Assembly: GCA_964035575.1 (NCBI GenBank)
Contig: OZ037868.1
Coordinates: 806,001 to 870,000, forward strand
From: Rhynchopus sp. YZ270_cl-10
Taxonomy: Eukaryota > Euglenozoa > Diplonemea > Diplonemida > Diplonemidae
Length of the DNA stretch: 64,000 nt
Direction of reading: 5' to 3'
Below, in pieces: positions 9,903 to 21,050 of this stretch. The position numbers and the translations under genes were made by a program. The notes beneath the pieces are model-generated. The model saw only the letters and a program-made list of their open reading frames with translations, ran no database searches and had not been told where the DNA came from. How positions within the stretch are numbered: the first letter of the stretch is position 1; each line of letters begins with the position of its first letter.

Positions 9903-10520
9903 GGGTGAATGCGTAAAACCCCCCCTCCCCTAAATTTCACTACGATTTTTGATTTTTTTTTATTTCTGTTGGGAGGCTATGAGAGGTCGAGGTGCATGTA
10001 CAAGGGGTGTTTGGGGGGTCTGGGGGGCCTGGGGACCCTGGGAGGGTGTTTTGGGGTCTTTTTTATGATGTGCGACGCTTTTTTGGACATGAACGTGTAT
10101 TGTGGCCCGTCTTACCACAGGTTTTACACGTTTTATGTGAAACTGAGGAAACTGAAGAAATAAAAGACCGCGTTCTCTTAGCCATGCGGTGACGGGCGGT
10201 CATCTCTTCTTCTTCTTGAGGGACAGGATCGTGCTCCTCGTCAGAGGAGTCACCGATTATATCAAGGTAGCTGTTGAGTCCAACTCTGGGCATTCTTTAT
10301 GCGTCTATCTGTTCTGGGGGTAGGGAGTAAAAATAGCCCAAAAACACGTAAAAATACCCCAAAATGGGTCAAAATAAGTATATTTTTTCCCAAAAGCCCC
10401 CAAAACCCGCCGGAAAATGGTTTTGGGGGTGGTTCTGGGCAGTTTTCGGCGCTGATTTCTGGTAAAACCTCAAAAATCGTAGTGAAATTTAGGGGAGGGG
10501 GGGTTTTACGCATCGACCCA
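9903..10520. mobile_element. TIR DNA element (ATATGGGT ends) with transposase remnant
   Basis: Inverted ends of about 55 bp begin CATATGGGT, run through ATGCGTAAAACCCCCC and end at CACTACGATTTTTGA. The left copy lies at 9903-9956 and the right copy at about 10470-10520. Between them lie G-rich sequence and a short frame with a zinc knuckle. I found no convincing target duplication. The element at 11500-12819 has related ends (ATATGGGTCGAT), so both belong to one loose group. This is likely an internally deleted copy of a larger transposon. Confidence 0.65.
10063..10293 (-). pseudogene. C-terminal zinc-knuckle fragment of a transposase
   Basis: A 76-codon frame inside the TIR element has an acidic stretch, a Ser-rich linker and a perfect CCHC knuckle, CKTCGKTGHNTRSC, near its end. 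CxxCGxxGHNxRxC knuckles are typical of the C-termini of several eukaryotic transposases, Mutator-like among others. No catalytic region remains. Assignment to a superfamily is not possible from this fragment. Confidence 0.5.
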
Positions 10521-10718
10521 TATGGCAAAACAGTCAATTACACGTCAAGATCTTTTAAGTCACAGCGCCTGCTCGATGTGTTAATGGTACCAGTAGCGCG
10601 TAGTGAAGATTTTGTGAAGGTTTGCGAATCACCAGTTCGATTTTATGTTTTTATTTTTATCTTTAGCCCAAGGTTGCTTCTATGATCACGTTATTTGTTC
10701 TCGGAGAGGGGACAATTC
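10521..10718. other. Unique-looking spacer
   Basis: About 200 bp lie between the TIR element and the hairpin-ended satellite block. No gene or repeat is recognised. Confidence 0.4.
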
Positions 10719-10760
10719 CATAACACTTAGTGTTAAGGTCTTTAAGGTTGCTTGGTCACC
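10719..10760 (+). repeat. Hairpin plus GGTTGCT terminus
   Basis: An AACAC...GTGTT hairpin with a TTA spacer is followed by TCTTTAAGGTTGCT. The same arrangement starts other elements at 21583, 21957, 42690, 52177, about 55430 and 63101. The hairpin sequence varies but the trailing motif is kept. Here it leads into the 7-bp satellite. Confidence 0.6.
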
Positions 10761-10796
10761 CCTCCCCACAAGGGTGTAAAAAAGGTCTGAGGGTCC

Positions 10797-11421
10797 CGGA
10801 GTCGGGAGTCGGGAGTCGGGAGTCGGGAGTCGGGAGTCGGGAGTCGGGAGTCGGGAGTCGGGAGTCGGGAGTCGGGAGTCGGGAGTCGGGAGTCGGGAGT
10901 CGGGAGTCGGGAGTCGGGAGTCGGGAGTCGGGAGTCGGGAGTCGGGAGTCGGGAGTCGGGAGTCGGGAGTCGGGAGTCGGGAGTCGGGAGTCGGGAGTCG
11001 GGAGTCGGGAGTCGGGAGTCGGGAGTCGGGAGTCGGGAGTCGGGAGTCGGGAGTCGGGAGTCGGGAGTCGGGAGTCGGGAGTCGGGAGTCGGGAGTCGGG
11101 AGTCGGGAGTCGGGAGTCGGGAGTCGGGAGTCGGGAGTCGGGAGTCGGGAGTCGGGAGTCGGGAGTCGGGAGTCGGGAGTCGGGAGTCGGGAGTCGGGAG
11201 TCGGGAGTCGGGAGTCGGGAGTCGGGAGTCGGGAGTCGGGAGTCGGGAGTCGGGAGTCGGGAGTCGGGAGTCGGGAGTCGGGAGTCGGGAGTCGGGAGTC
11301 GGGAGTCGGGAGTCGGGAGTCGGGAGTCGGGAGTCGGGAGTCGGGAGTCGGGAGTCGGGAGTCGGGAGTCGGGAGTCGGGAGTCGGGAGTCGGGAGTCGG
11401 GAGTCGGGAGTCGGGAGTCGG
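10797..11421. repeat. 7-bp satellite (GGAGTCG)n, about 89 copies
   Basis: About 625 bp of essentially perfect GGAGTCG heptamers. Because 7 is not a multiple of 3 and the unit has no stop on either strand, long open frames (SRESGVG and DSRLPTP repeats) run through it. They are not evidence of coding. The lack of divergence points to recent expansion. Confidence 0.95.
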
Positions 11422-11715
11422 CTGATGTACACCCTCGCTCCCCCGCTCCCTCCCCTTCTGTCACTCCCCCTGGGTTGGGTTTTCGTCTTTTTCTATCTAG
11501 ATATGGGTCGATTTCAAAAAAACCCCCCCCCCAAAAGTTCTTTTTTGTCTTTTTCATGATATAGGCAGTTTTTTTGCAGTCTGAGGTCCGGAACCGCCCC
11601 AAAAACGATTTTGTTTCCCTAGGGAGGGTCAAAAAGACCCTCCCGCCAGCTACTTTACACGCCCGCCGGGAGGGTCAAACCCACCCGGCGGGAGGGTAAA
11701 CCTGGCGGGAGGGTC

Positions 11716-11945
11716 CGGACCCTCCCGCCAGCTTTTGGACCCTCCCGCCAGGTCTGTGGACCCTCCCGCCAGGTCTGGGGACCCTCCCGCCAGGTCTGGG
11801 GACCCTCCCGCCAGGTCTGGGGACCCTCCCGCCAGGTCTGTGGACCCTCCCGCCAGCTTTTTGGACCCTCCCGCCAGGTCTGGGGACCCTCCCGCCAGGT
11901 CTGGGGACCCTCCCGCCAGCTTTTTGGACCCTCCCGCCAGGTTTT
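11716..11945. repeat. 22-bp repeat (GGACCCTCCCGCCAGGTCTG)
   Basis: About 11 units with TGG/GGG or CTTTTT variants sit inside the GTTTCCCTAG element. The sister element at 33503 carries about 20 units, so the array changes length between copies. Confidence 0.85.
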
Positions 11946-12059
11946 TTGGGTTTTTCTCACTCTACGTAGCGTCGGTGAGGGTTTTTTTGACCCTCCCGCG
12001 TGAAACAAAGCGTCCTACAACCCCCCTAGCCACCCCTTAGGCTCTCCGTTGTGAGGGTC

Positions 12060-12262
12060 CTTTTCGAAACCGCTCCCGCCGGGTTTTTTGCTCTCGGGAG
12101 CCCTGTTGGACCCTCGGGGACCCGTGTGGGCCCTCGGGAGGCCGTGTGGGGCTCGGGCTTCGCCCTCGTTCCCCCACACGGCCTCCCTCGGGCCCACACG
12201 GGTCCCCTCGTGGTCCAACAGGGCTCCCTCGAGCAAAAAACCCGGCGGGAGGGTTTCGAAAA
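12060..12262. repeat. Long GC-rich palindrome
   Basis: Inverted arms of about 90 bp are centred near 12160. They carry CCCGCCGGGTTTTTTGCTC, AGCCCTGTTGGACC and GGCCGTGTGGG on each side. The sister element at 33503 has the same palindrome, at about 34145-34345. It would form a strong hairpin. Confidence 0.75.
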
Positions 12263-12859
12263 TATGACCCTCCCGCCGGGAGCCTTCGGGTACCTGGCGG
12301 GAGGGTTGTAAATACTCATTCTGGGAGGTTTTGGGTGGTTTTGGGGCGAAATGGACCTTTTTTGACCATTTTTATGGTATTTTTAGGCTGTTTTTGGCCC
12401 TTCTTCTTACACAGCCTATTGGGGGTCAAAATAGCTATTTTTGACCAAAAAACACAATTTATTTGACGCCAGGAGGCCTCCGTTGGCCCAAATATATCCC
12501 AAAAATGGGCTGTGAGCCCAATCCGACCTGTTTTGGGCACATTTGGCACTTTTCTTGGTGCTTATTTGATGTTTTTTGGTCAAAAATAGCTATTTTGACC
12601 CCCAATAGGCTGTGTAAGAAGAAGGGCCAAAAACAGCCTAAAAATACCATAAAAATGGTCAAAAAAGGTCCATTTCGCCCCAAAACCACCCAAAACCTCC
12701 CAGAAAATCGTTTTTGGGGCGGTTCCGGACCTCAGACTGCAAAAAAACTGCCTATATCATGAAAAAGACAAAAAAGAACTTTTGGGGGGGGGGGGGGGGT
12801 TTTGAAATCGACCCATATCTAAACGTCCAAAGTACCCAAAAAAGGTTCTTGCTCCCTGC

Positions 12860-15817
12860 TGTTTTGGACACGATTCAACGCGCTGCTTTCGACGCCCTCT
12901 TATAGACACGTTTCAACGCGCTGCTTTCGTCGCGTTGTTTTGGACGCGTTTCAACGCGCTGCTTTCATCGCGTTGTTTGGGACGCGTTTCAACGCGCTGT
13001 TTTCGTCGCGTTGTTTTGGACGCGTTTCAACGCGCTGCTTTCGTCGCGTTGTTTTGGACGCGTTTCAACGCGCTGTTTTCGTCGCGTTGTTTTGGACGCG
13101 TTTCAACGCGCTGCTTTCGTCGCGTTGTTTTGGACGCGTTTCAACGCGCTGTTTTCGTCGCGTTGTTTTGGACGCGTTTCAACGCGCTGCTTTCGTCGCG
13201 TTGTTTAGGACGCGTTTCAACGCGCTGTTTTCGTCGCGTTGTTTTGGACGCGTTTCAACGCGCTGTTTTCGTCGCGTTGTTTTGGACGCGCTTCAACGCG
13301 CTGCTTTCGTCGCGTTGTTTTGGAGGCGTTTCAACGCGCTGCTTTCATCGCGTTGTTTTGGACGCGGTTCAACGCGCTGCTTTCGTCGCGTTGTTTTGGA
13401 CGCGTTTTAACGCGCTGTTTTTGTCGCGTTGTTTTGGACGCGCTTCAACGCGCTGCTTTCGTCGCGTTCTTTTGGACCCGTTTCAACGCGCTGCTTTCAT
13501 CGCGTTGTTTAGAACGCGTTTCAACGCGCTTCTTTCGTCGCGTTGTTTTAGACGCGTTTCAACGCGCTGCTTTCGTCGCGTTGTTTTGGACGCGTTTCAA
13601 CGCGCTGCTTTCATCGCGTTGTTTTGGACGCGTTTCAACGCGCTGTTTTCGTCGCGTTGTTTTGGACGCGTTTCAAGGCGCTGCTTTCATCGCGTTGTTT
13701 TGGACGCGTTTCAACGCGCTGCTTTCATCGCGTTGTTTTGGACGCGTTTCAACGCGCTGCTTTCGTCGCGTTGTTTTGGAAGCGTTTCAACGCGCTGTTT
13801 TCGTCGCGTTGTTTTGGACGCGGTTCAACGCGCTGCTTTCGTCGCGTTGTTTTGGACGCGTTTCAACGCGCTGCTTTCATCGCGTTGTTTTGGACGCGTT
13901 TTAACGCGCTGTTTTTGTCGCGTTGTTTTGGACGCGGTTCAACGCGCTGCTTTCGTCGCGTTGTTTTGGACGCGGTTCAACGCGCTGCTTTCGTCGCGTT
14001 GTTTTGGACGCGTTTTAACGCGCTGCTTTCGTCGCGTTGTTTTGGACGCGCTTCAACGCGCTGCTTTCGTCGCGTTGTTTTAGACGCGTTTCAACGCGCT
14101 GCTTTCATCGCGTTGTTTTGGACGCGCTTCAACGCGCTGCTTTCGTCGCGTTGTTTTGGACGCGCTTCAACGCGCTGCTTTCGTCGCGTTGTTTTGGACG
14201 CGGTTCAACGCGCTGCTTTCGTCGCGTTGTTTTAGACGCGTTTCAACGCGCTGCTTTCATCGCGTTGTTTTGGACGCGCTTCAACGCGCTGCTTTCGTCG
14301 CGTTGTTTTGGACGCGGTTCAACGCGCTGCTTTCGTCGCGTTGTTTTAGACGCGTTTCAACGCGCTGCTTTCGTCGCGTTGTTTTGGACGCGTTTCAACG
14401 CGCTGTTTTCGTCGCGTTGTTTTGGACGCGGTTCAACGCGCTGTTTTCGTCGCGTTGTTTTGGACGCGGTTCAACGCGCTGCTTTCGTCGCGTTGTTTTG
14501 GAGGCGTTTCAACGCGCTGCTTTCATCGCGTTGTTTTGGACGCGTTTCAACGCGCTGTTTTTGTCGCGTTGTTTTGGACGCGTTTCATCGCGCTGTTTTT
14601 GTCGTGTTGTTTTGGACGCGTTTCAACGCGCTGTTTTCGTCGCGTTGTTTTGGACGCGTTTCAACGCGCTGCTTTCGTCGCGTTGTTTTGGACGCGTTTC
14701 AACGCGCTGTTTTTGTCGCGTTGTTTTGGACGCGTTTCATCGCGCTGTTTTTGTCGTGTTGTTTTGGACGCGTTTCAACGCGCTGTTTTCGTCGCGTTGT
14801 TTTGGACGCGTTTCATCGCGCTGTTTTCTTCGCATTATTTTGGAGGCGTTTCAACGCGCTGTTTTCGTCGCGTTGTTTTGGAGGCGTTTCAACGCGCTGT
14901 TTTCGTCGCGTTGTTTTGGACGCGTTTCATCGCGCTGTTTTCGTCGCGTTGTTTTGGAGGCGTTTCAACGCGCTGTTTTCGTCGCGTTGTTTTGGACGCG
15001 GTTCAACGCGCTGCTTTCGTCGCGTTGTTTTGGACGCGTTTCAACGCGCTGTTTTCGTCGCGTTGTTTTGGACGCGTTTCAACGCGCTGCTTTCATCGCG
15101 TTGTTTTGGACGCGGTTCAACGCGCTGCTTTCGTCGCGTTGTTTTGGAGGCGTTTCAACGCGCTGCTTTCGTCGCGTTGTTTTGGACGCGTTTCAACGCG
15201 CTGTTTTCGTCGCGTTGTTTTGGACGCGGTTCAACGCGCTGCTGTCGTCGCGTTGTTTTGGACGCGTTTCAACGCGCTGCTTTCATCGCGTTGTTTTGGA
15301 CGCGTTTCAACGCGCTGTTTTCGTCGCGTTGTTTTGGACGCGTTTCAACGCGCTGCTTTCATCGCGTTGTTTTGGACGAGTTTCAACGCGCTGTTTTCGT
15401 CGCGTTGTTTGGGACGCGTTGCCACGCGCTGTTTTCGTCGCGTTGTTTTGGACGCGTTTCAACGCGCTGCTTTCGTCGCGTTGTTTTGGACGCGTTTCAA
15501 CGCGCTGCTTTCGTCGCGTTGTTTTGGACGCGTTTCAACGCGCTGCTTTCGTCGCGTTGTTTTGGACGCGTTTCAACGCGCTGTTTTCGTCGCGTTGTTT
15601 TGGACGCGTTTCAACGCGCTGCTTTCATCGCGTTGTTTTGGACGCGTTTCAACGCGCTGCTTTCATCGCGTTGTTTAGGACGCGTTTCAACGCGCTGTTT
15701 TCGTCGCGTTGTTTTGGACGCGTTTCAACGCGCTGTTTTCGTCGCGTTGTTTTGGACGCGCTTCAACGCGCTGCTTTCGTCGCGTTGTTTTGGACGCGCT
15801 TCAACGCGCTGCTTTCA
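12860..15817 (+). repeat. 38-bp satellite, about 78 copies
   Basis: The tandem unit contains TTTTGGACGCGTTTCAACGC followed by GCTGCTTTCGTCGCGTTG. Point variants recur across units (CTGCTT/CTGTTT, GTCGCG/ATCGCG, CGTTTC/CGGTTC/CGCTTC), which suggests exchange between units. The unit is nearly stop-free in all three forward frames, and 38 = 2 modulo 3. Frames up to 612 codons therefore open without being genes. The array ends where a LINE poly(A) tail, seen here as poly-T, has inserted. Confidence 0.95.
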
Positions 15818-16206
15818 TTTTTTTTTTTTTTTTTTTTTTTCTCTTTGGCCTTTAGTGGTCTTTTTATTGCGATAGGTTAGTACACAATGAACAAAAAGCA
15901 AGGTGGGCGCACCACTCAAACAAAATGAACAGAACACAAAAGGTGGGCACGGCCCAGGGTATCTCATTACACCTCCCCTGACGTTGGTCTCCTGCTTGCT
16001 TGAGAGGCCGGGGAATCACTTTGGAGTCAAACAACTCGTACGCGAGGATACCTCCCCTAAAACTGGAAAATACAAATGGAGTGGTGCGCGCAGTAATGTA
16101 AGCGGTGTCGTGGCGTGCTTAGCCAAAGGTATACGCTTAAAAGTCACTCAAAAAAAAAAAAAAAAAAAATAAATAAATAAATAAAAGGGAATATGCATTG
16201 TGTAAG

Positions 16207-18111
16207 CATGGCTCTAAGTGAGGAGCATCTCGGCAATGCCGAGTTGCAACTCGGCAAACTCGGCAAATTTGCCGAGTTCCTCGGCAACTCGGCAACTCGG
16301 CAACTCGGCAAACTCGGCAAAAAAAAAATTTTTTTTTTCGACATCACAAAATTTTTCCCACAGAAAAAAAAAATTTTTTTTTGCACATGGCTGCACCAAA
16401 AATGCAAATAAAGCCAGAATTTTGATGTTTTGAGCATCACAGATTTATTCCCCGGCCATTTTGTGTATGAAATGCCAACCCTGTACAGTTTGTATGGGCC
16501 AGCACCTTAGCAAAAAATCGAAAAATCTCAAAAAAAAAATTTTTTTTTTCGAGAAAATTTCGACCCCTGACCTGGGTTTTTGGGCACCAAAAAATGCAAA
16601 AAAACGCAAAAATCGGGTGTTTTGACCATCTGTGGTTACACAAAACACACTTCTGTGTACAAGCCTACACCAATACAGTGGTAAAACAAGGCGATTTTTG
16701 ACCAAAAAAAAAATTTTTTTTTTGCCCAAAATCGGGCGTGGTACCTCATAAAATGGCCCGAAGAATCCAATGAAAACCTCAGATTGGGCAAATCTTGAAA
16801 AAAATTTTCAAATCAAATTTTCAACCAAAATACGGCTATTTTGGTCATACCTTGTGTACTGAAGTGGCTAGACGTCAGCGTTTTTTCTTTTCTTTTTTGA
16901 ATTCCCCCCACGCCCCATCGCATCCGACACTTGTATGCGTTATTTTATCTTTGAAAAATGAAGTCCGTCGTAACCGAGGTTATATTTTTCAAGAATGAAG
17001 TCCATTCTATGCGTTTTTTTTTTATCTTTGAAAAATGAAGTCCGTCGTAACCGAGGCTTTATTTTTCAAGAATGAAGTCCGTTGTATGCGTTATTCTTTC
17101 TTCTGGTTCGTTTTTCCGTGGGAAAATTTTCCGTGGCTGGGCGCCAAAGGGCGCAGGGCGAAAGCGTAGCGAAGCGGAGCCGCCCGCAGCCCTTTGGCGA
17201 CCAGCCACGGAAAATTTCCCAAAGAAAAAAAAAAACCAAAATTGATTTTTTAAAAATGTGATTTTTGGGCTGTTTGCCGAGCCATCTCACCGACTCGGCA
17301 AGCCAACTCGACATCTTGCCGAGTTCTCCTCACTTAGAGCCATGGTAATAACCACCTATTTTTTGAAAATTTCGCTAAGTACACGGAAAATTTCCCAAAG
17401 AAAAAAAAAAACCAAAATTGATTTTTTAAAAATGTGATTTTTGGGCTGTTTGCCGAGCCATCTCACCGACTCGGCAAGCCAACTCGACATCTTGCCGAGT
17501 TCTCCTCACTTAGAGCAGTGCTACCAACGCGACAAGTCGCGCGCGACTCGCGACAAACCACCCGCGACAGCGCGACAAAATGAGTTGTCGCAAAAATCGA
17601 AAATTTTTTTTTTCCATTTTGAGACACTTTTTTTTTTTTTTTTGTTAGGAAAAATCGCGTTTTTTCCGGGTACTTAGCAAAATTTTGGTCAAAAAATGAT
17701 GGCTTTTGCTTACGTCGCTACTGTACCGTCTGCGATGGTTTTTTCTGGATTTTTTTTTTTGGATTTTTTTTTCCAAAATCGCCCACACCCAAAAAAAAAA
17801 ATTTTTTTTTTTTTTGGTGAAAATTTTTGTGATGTCGAAAAAAAAAATTTTTTTTGGGCGCGACAGCGCGACAAGTGGCACTTTGTCGCGCGACTAGAAT
17901 CTCTTGTCGCGTTGGTAGCACTGCTTAGAGCCATGGTAATAACCACCTATTTTTTGAAAATTTCGCTAAGTACACGGAAAATTTCCCAAAGAAAAAAAAA
18001 AACCAAAATTGATTTTTTAAAAATGTGATTTTTGGGCTGTTTGCCGAGCCATCTCACCGACTCGGCAAGCCAACTCGACATCTTGCCGAGTTCTCCTCAC
18101 TTAGAGCCATG
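16207..18111. mobile_element. hAT-like non-autonomous element, CATGGCTCTAAG ends
   Basis: Perfect 7-bp duplications GTGTAAG lie at 16200-16206 and 18112-18118. The unoccupied site is present in the LINE copies near 28105 and 56000. The ends are CATGGCTCTAAGTGAGGAG and its complement, followed by repeats of the palindromic motif GCCGAGTTGC. The interior has A9T9 blocks, the ATGAAGTCCGTCGTAACCGA module of the long hAT element, and a segment shared with other members (GGTTACACAAAACACACTTC). The right terminal part (about 17206-17345) is repeated three times. There is no transposase. Confidence 0.85.
17516..17923. mobile_element. hAT-like MITE, CAGTGCTACC ends (408 bp)
   Basis: It is flanked by CTTAGAG at 17509-17515 and 17924-17930. 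The sister right-end repeats of the host element show the empty site. The ends CAGTGCTACCAACGCGACAA are followed by CGCGAC-rich palindromic repeats, then A/T blocks. A near-identical element of the same 408-bp length sits at 53922-54329 in a different target. Confidence 0.85.
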
Positions 18112-18541
18112 GTGTAAGTATAACTAGTGTGTATTTATATGGGGCGGTGTGGAAAGTGAAACGTAAGGCAGCAAATAGGGTACACACAGCTCGCCCCCAT
18201 CACACGCTTTCCCCCTTTCATATCCCAAGATAGCACCCAGGGCGCAATCGATTTTAACATCAACAAAATGCAGTGACTGGTGTGTTTGTGTGTCTTTAGG
18301 GGCGAGGGGGCGGGCAGAGTGAGAGGCAGGCATCTGTGGCAGTCGCAAACCCCCACCAGGAGCCCTGATCTCTTAGGTATGTTTGTGTTGTGGCGGCGTA
18401 CACGATTTGCCCTTGTTGGGGTGTTGGTGGCGTTCTTTTGGGGCATGTGGCTCGTGTTATTACCTATGAGACTCGGACACCCAGCAGAGGCGCAACTTCC
18501 ACTTCAGGTACCCATCGCTCTCCCCACCCCTCCTCCCCTTG

Positions 18542-20407
18542 CATGGCTAGGAGTGTGGCAGCCACACGTGGCAGCGTGGCTGCCACGTGGCTGCCACGTG
18601 GCAGCCACACAGGTGGTCAAAAAGCCAAAAAATAGATGTCCATTTTGAGACACTTTTGGTACCAACTTTTCCTTAGGGATTTTAACTTTTGTGTTAGCAA
18701 AAAAAGCAAAAAAGTTTGGTTGCTCTACGGTCAACCTGGAAATCTACTAACGTAGAGGTCATGGCTAGGAGTGTGGCAGCCACACGTGGCAGCGTGGCTG
18801 CCACGTGGCTGCCACGTGGCAGCCACACAGGTGGTCAAAAAGCCAAAAAATAGATGTCCATTTTGAGACACTTTTGGTACCAACTTTTCCTTAGGGATTT
18901 TAACTTTTGTGTTAGCAAAAAAAGCAAAAAAGTTTGGTTGCTCTACGGTCAACCTGGAAATCTACTAACGTAGAGGTCATGGCTAGGAGTGTGGCAGCCA
19001 CACGTGGCAGCGTGGCTGCCACGTGGCTGCCACGTGGCAGCCACACAGGTGGTCAAAAAGCCAAAAAATAGATGTCCATTTTGAGACACTTTTGGTACCA
19101 ACTTTTCCTTAGGGATTTTAACTTTTGTGTTAGCAAAAAAAGCAAAAAAGTTTGGTTGCTCTACGGTCAACCTGGAAATCTACTAACGTAGAGGTCATGG
19201 CTAGGAGTGTGGCAGCCACACGTGGCAGCGTGGCTGCCACGTGGCTGCCACGTGGCAGCCACACAGGTGGTCAAAAAGCCAAAAAATAGATGTCCATTTT
19301 GAGACACTTTTGGTACCAACTTTTCCTTAGGGATTTTAACTTTTGTGTTAGCAAAAAAAGCAAAAAAGTTTGGTTGCTCTACGGTCAACCTGGAAATCTA
19401 CTAACGTAGAGGTCATGGCTAGGAGTGTGGCAGCCACACGTGGCAGCGTGGCTGCCACGTGGCTGCCACGTGGCAGCCACACAGGTGGTCAAAAAGCCAA
19501 AAAATAGATGTCCATTTTGAGACACTTTTGGTACCAACTTTTCCTTAGGGATTTTAACTTTTGTGTTAGCAAAAAAAGCAAAAAAGTTTGGTTGCTCTAC
19601 GGTCAACCTGGAAATCTACTAACGTAGAGGTCATGGCTAGGAGTGTGGCAGCCACACGTGGCAGCGTGGCTGCCACGTGGCTGCCACGTGGCAGCCACAC
19701 AGGTGGTCAAAAAGCCAAAAAATAGATGTCCATTTTGAGACACTTTTGGTACCAACTTTTCCTTAGGGATTTTAACTTTTGTGTTAGCAAAAAAAGCAAA
19801 AAAGTTTGGTTGCTCTACGGTCAACCTGGAAATCTACTAACGTAGAGGTCATGGCTAGGAGTGTGGCAGCCACACGTGGCAGCGTGGCTGCCACGTGGCT
19901 GCCACGTGGCAGCCACACAGGTGGTCAAAAAGCCAAAAAATAGATGTCCATTTTGAGACACTTTTGGTACCAACTTTTCCTTAGGGATTTTAACTTTTGT
20001 GTTAGCAAAAAAAGCAAAAAAGTTTGGTTGCTCTACGGTCAACCTGGAAATCTACTAACGTAGAGGTCATGGCTAGGAGTGTGGCAGCCACACGTGGCAG
20101 CGTGGCTGCCACGTGGCTGCCACGTGGCAGCCACACAGGTGGTCAAAAAGCCAAAAAATAGATGTCCATTTTGAGACACTTTTGGTACCAACTTTTCCTT
20201 AGGGATTTTAACTTTTGTGTTAGCAAAAAAAGCAAAAAAGTTTGGTTGCTCTACGGTCAACCTGGAAATCTACTAACGTAGAGGTCATGGCTAGGAGTGT
20301 GGCAGCCACACGTGGCAGCGTGGCTGCCACGTGGCTGCCACGTGGCAGCCACACAGGTGGTCAAAAAGCCAAAAAATAGATGTCCATTTTGAGACACTTT
20401 TGGTACC
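18542..20407. repeat. 218-bp tandem array, 8 units plus part
   Basis: Units begin at 18542, 18760, 18978 and so on, to a partial ninth at 20286. Each unit begins with the transposon terminus CATGGCTAGGAGTGTGGC and a GTGGCAGCCAC palindromic cluster, and ends CTAACGTAGAGGT. Units look identical by eye. The 73-codon frame in each unit is not a gene. Confidence 0.95.
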
Positions 20408-20443
20408 AAAAGTGTCCATTCTTTTGCGAGGAGTGGAGGACTT

Positions 20444-20595
20444 CTGAAATCCTGCCACTGTCAAAAGAGAGAGTAGGAAGTATTTAGTGTGGTTTCTGTG
20501 GTGTAGTGTAAAAAAATGGGTAGGGTTTAGGGAGGAGAACAGGGTTGATGTATGAAATGAAAAGTTCAAAAATAATCTTTGTTTTGTATACTCAC
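20444..20595 (-). other. Intron remnant of the hAT element, copy 1
   Basis: On the minus strand GTGAGTATAC opens a segment of about 152 bp. It is C/T-rich (TACTCTCTCTTTTGACAG), ends TTTCAG, and is followed by AAGTCCTCCACTCC. The same segment is kept in the other two elements of this group (36167-36319 and 46546-46696). Confidence 0.55.
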
Positions 20596-20734
20596 ATATT
20601 GTCTGTAGTGATCGTGTGGGCTACGAAGGACTTCATTTCTGAAGAAATAAATGAAAAATATAATAAAGAATACGACAGACTTTATTTTTCAAAGAGGAGT
20701 AGCGAATACAACGAACTTCATTCTTGAAAAATAA

Positions 20735-21050
20735 GGACTCGATTACGACGGACTTCATTATGAACAATGAAACCTCTATTACGACGGGCTTCATTCTGAA
20801 TGATAAAACCTCGGTTACGACGGACTTCATTCTGAATGATAAAACATCGGTTACGACGGACTTCATTTTGAACGATGAAACCTCGATTACGACGGACTTC
20901 ATTCTGAATGATAAAACCTCGGTTACGACGGACTTCATTCTGAATGATAAAACATCGGTTACGACGGACTTCATTTTGAAGGATGAAACCTCGATTACGA
21001 CGGACTTCATTCTGAATGATAAAACCTCGGTTACGACGGACTTCATTAAT
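20735..21050. repeat. 36-bp minisatellite (ATGAAGTCCGTCGTAACCGA), copy 1
   Basis: About eight 36-bp units. On the minus strand each opens with ATG and reads as a 12-residue repeat (MKSVVTDVLSFR and variants). On the plus strand the same units are also stop-free (DFILNDKTSVTT). It lies in the region that precedes the transposase start in the long element. Confidence 0.85.

Larger units (their letters stand above)
11613..12318. mobile_element. GTTTCCCTAG element, copy 1 (706 bp)
   Basis: It starts GTTTCCCTAGGGAGGGTC and ends GTAAATACTCA, with TT on both sides. The intact opposite arm of the foldback element shows the empty sequence ATTTTCTGGG, so the boundary is well supported, as a TT duplication or a TT carried by the element. 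It contains about 11 units of a 22-bp repeat and a palindrome with arms of about 90 bp. It has no coding sequence. Its sister is at 33503-34399. Confidence 0.75.
11500..12819. mobile_element. Foldback element with ATATGGGTCGAT ends
   Basis: The ends are GATATGGGTCGATTTC and its complement, flanked by TA on both sides. Long inverted arms follow: the left arm is 11500-11612 continued at 12319-12460, and the right arm is about 12560-12819. They share GGTCCGGAACCGCCCC and GGCCCTTCTTCTTACACAGC. The central spacer of about 100 bp is unique. The left arm is interrupted by another element at 11613-12318. No coding sequence is seen. A TA duplication would suit a Tc1/mariner-like mechanism, but no transposase is present to confirm it. 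Confidence 0.65.
15818..18541 (-). mobile_element. LINE 3'-end fragment with poly(A), split by a hAT-like element
   Basis: A poly-T run starts at 15818 against the 38-bp satellite. On the minus strand it is a poly(A) tail, with AATAAA at 15863-15868. The sequence at 15840-16206 and 18112-18541 matches the last part of the LINE 3' UTR seen at 27737-29416 and 55629-58190. The element at 16207-18111 split it, and another hAT-like element cut it at 18542. The rest of the fragment is not found on the far side in this window. Confidence 0.8.

Noticed and set aside
10686-11632. Frames repeating SRLPTPD or GVGSRES
   Set aside because: Direct translation of the GGAGTCG heptamer satellite on both strands.
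12935-15880. Very long forward frames (up to 612 codons) rich in Arg, Phe and Cys
   Set aside because: They arise from the stop-free 38-bp satellite read in rotating frames; all three frames are equally open and no domain is present.
15818-18541. The poly-T-bounded block as an independent SINE
   Set aside because: Read on the minus strand it is the 3' end of the LINE, with AATAAA and poly(A), continuous with the LINE 3' UTR in copy 2.
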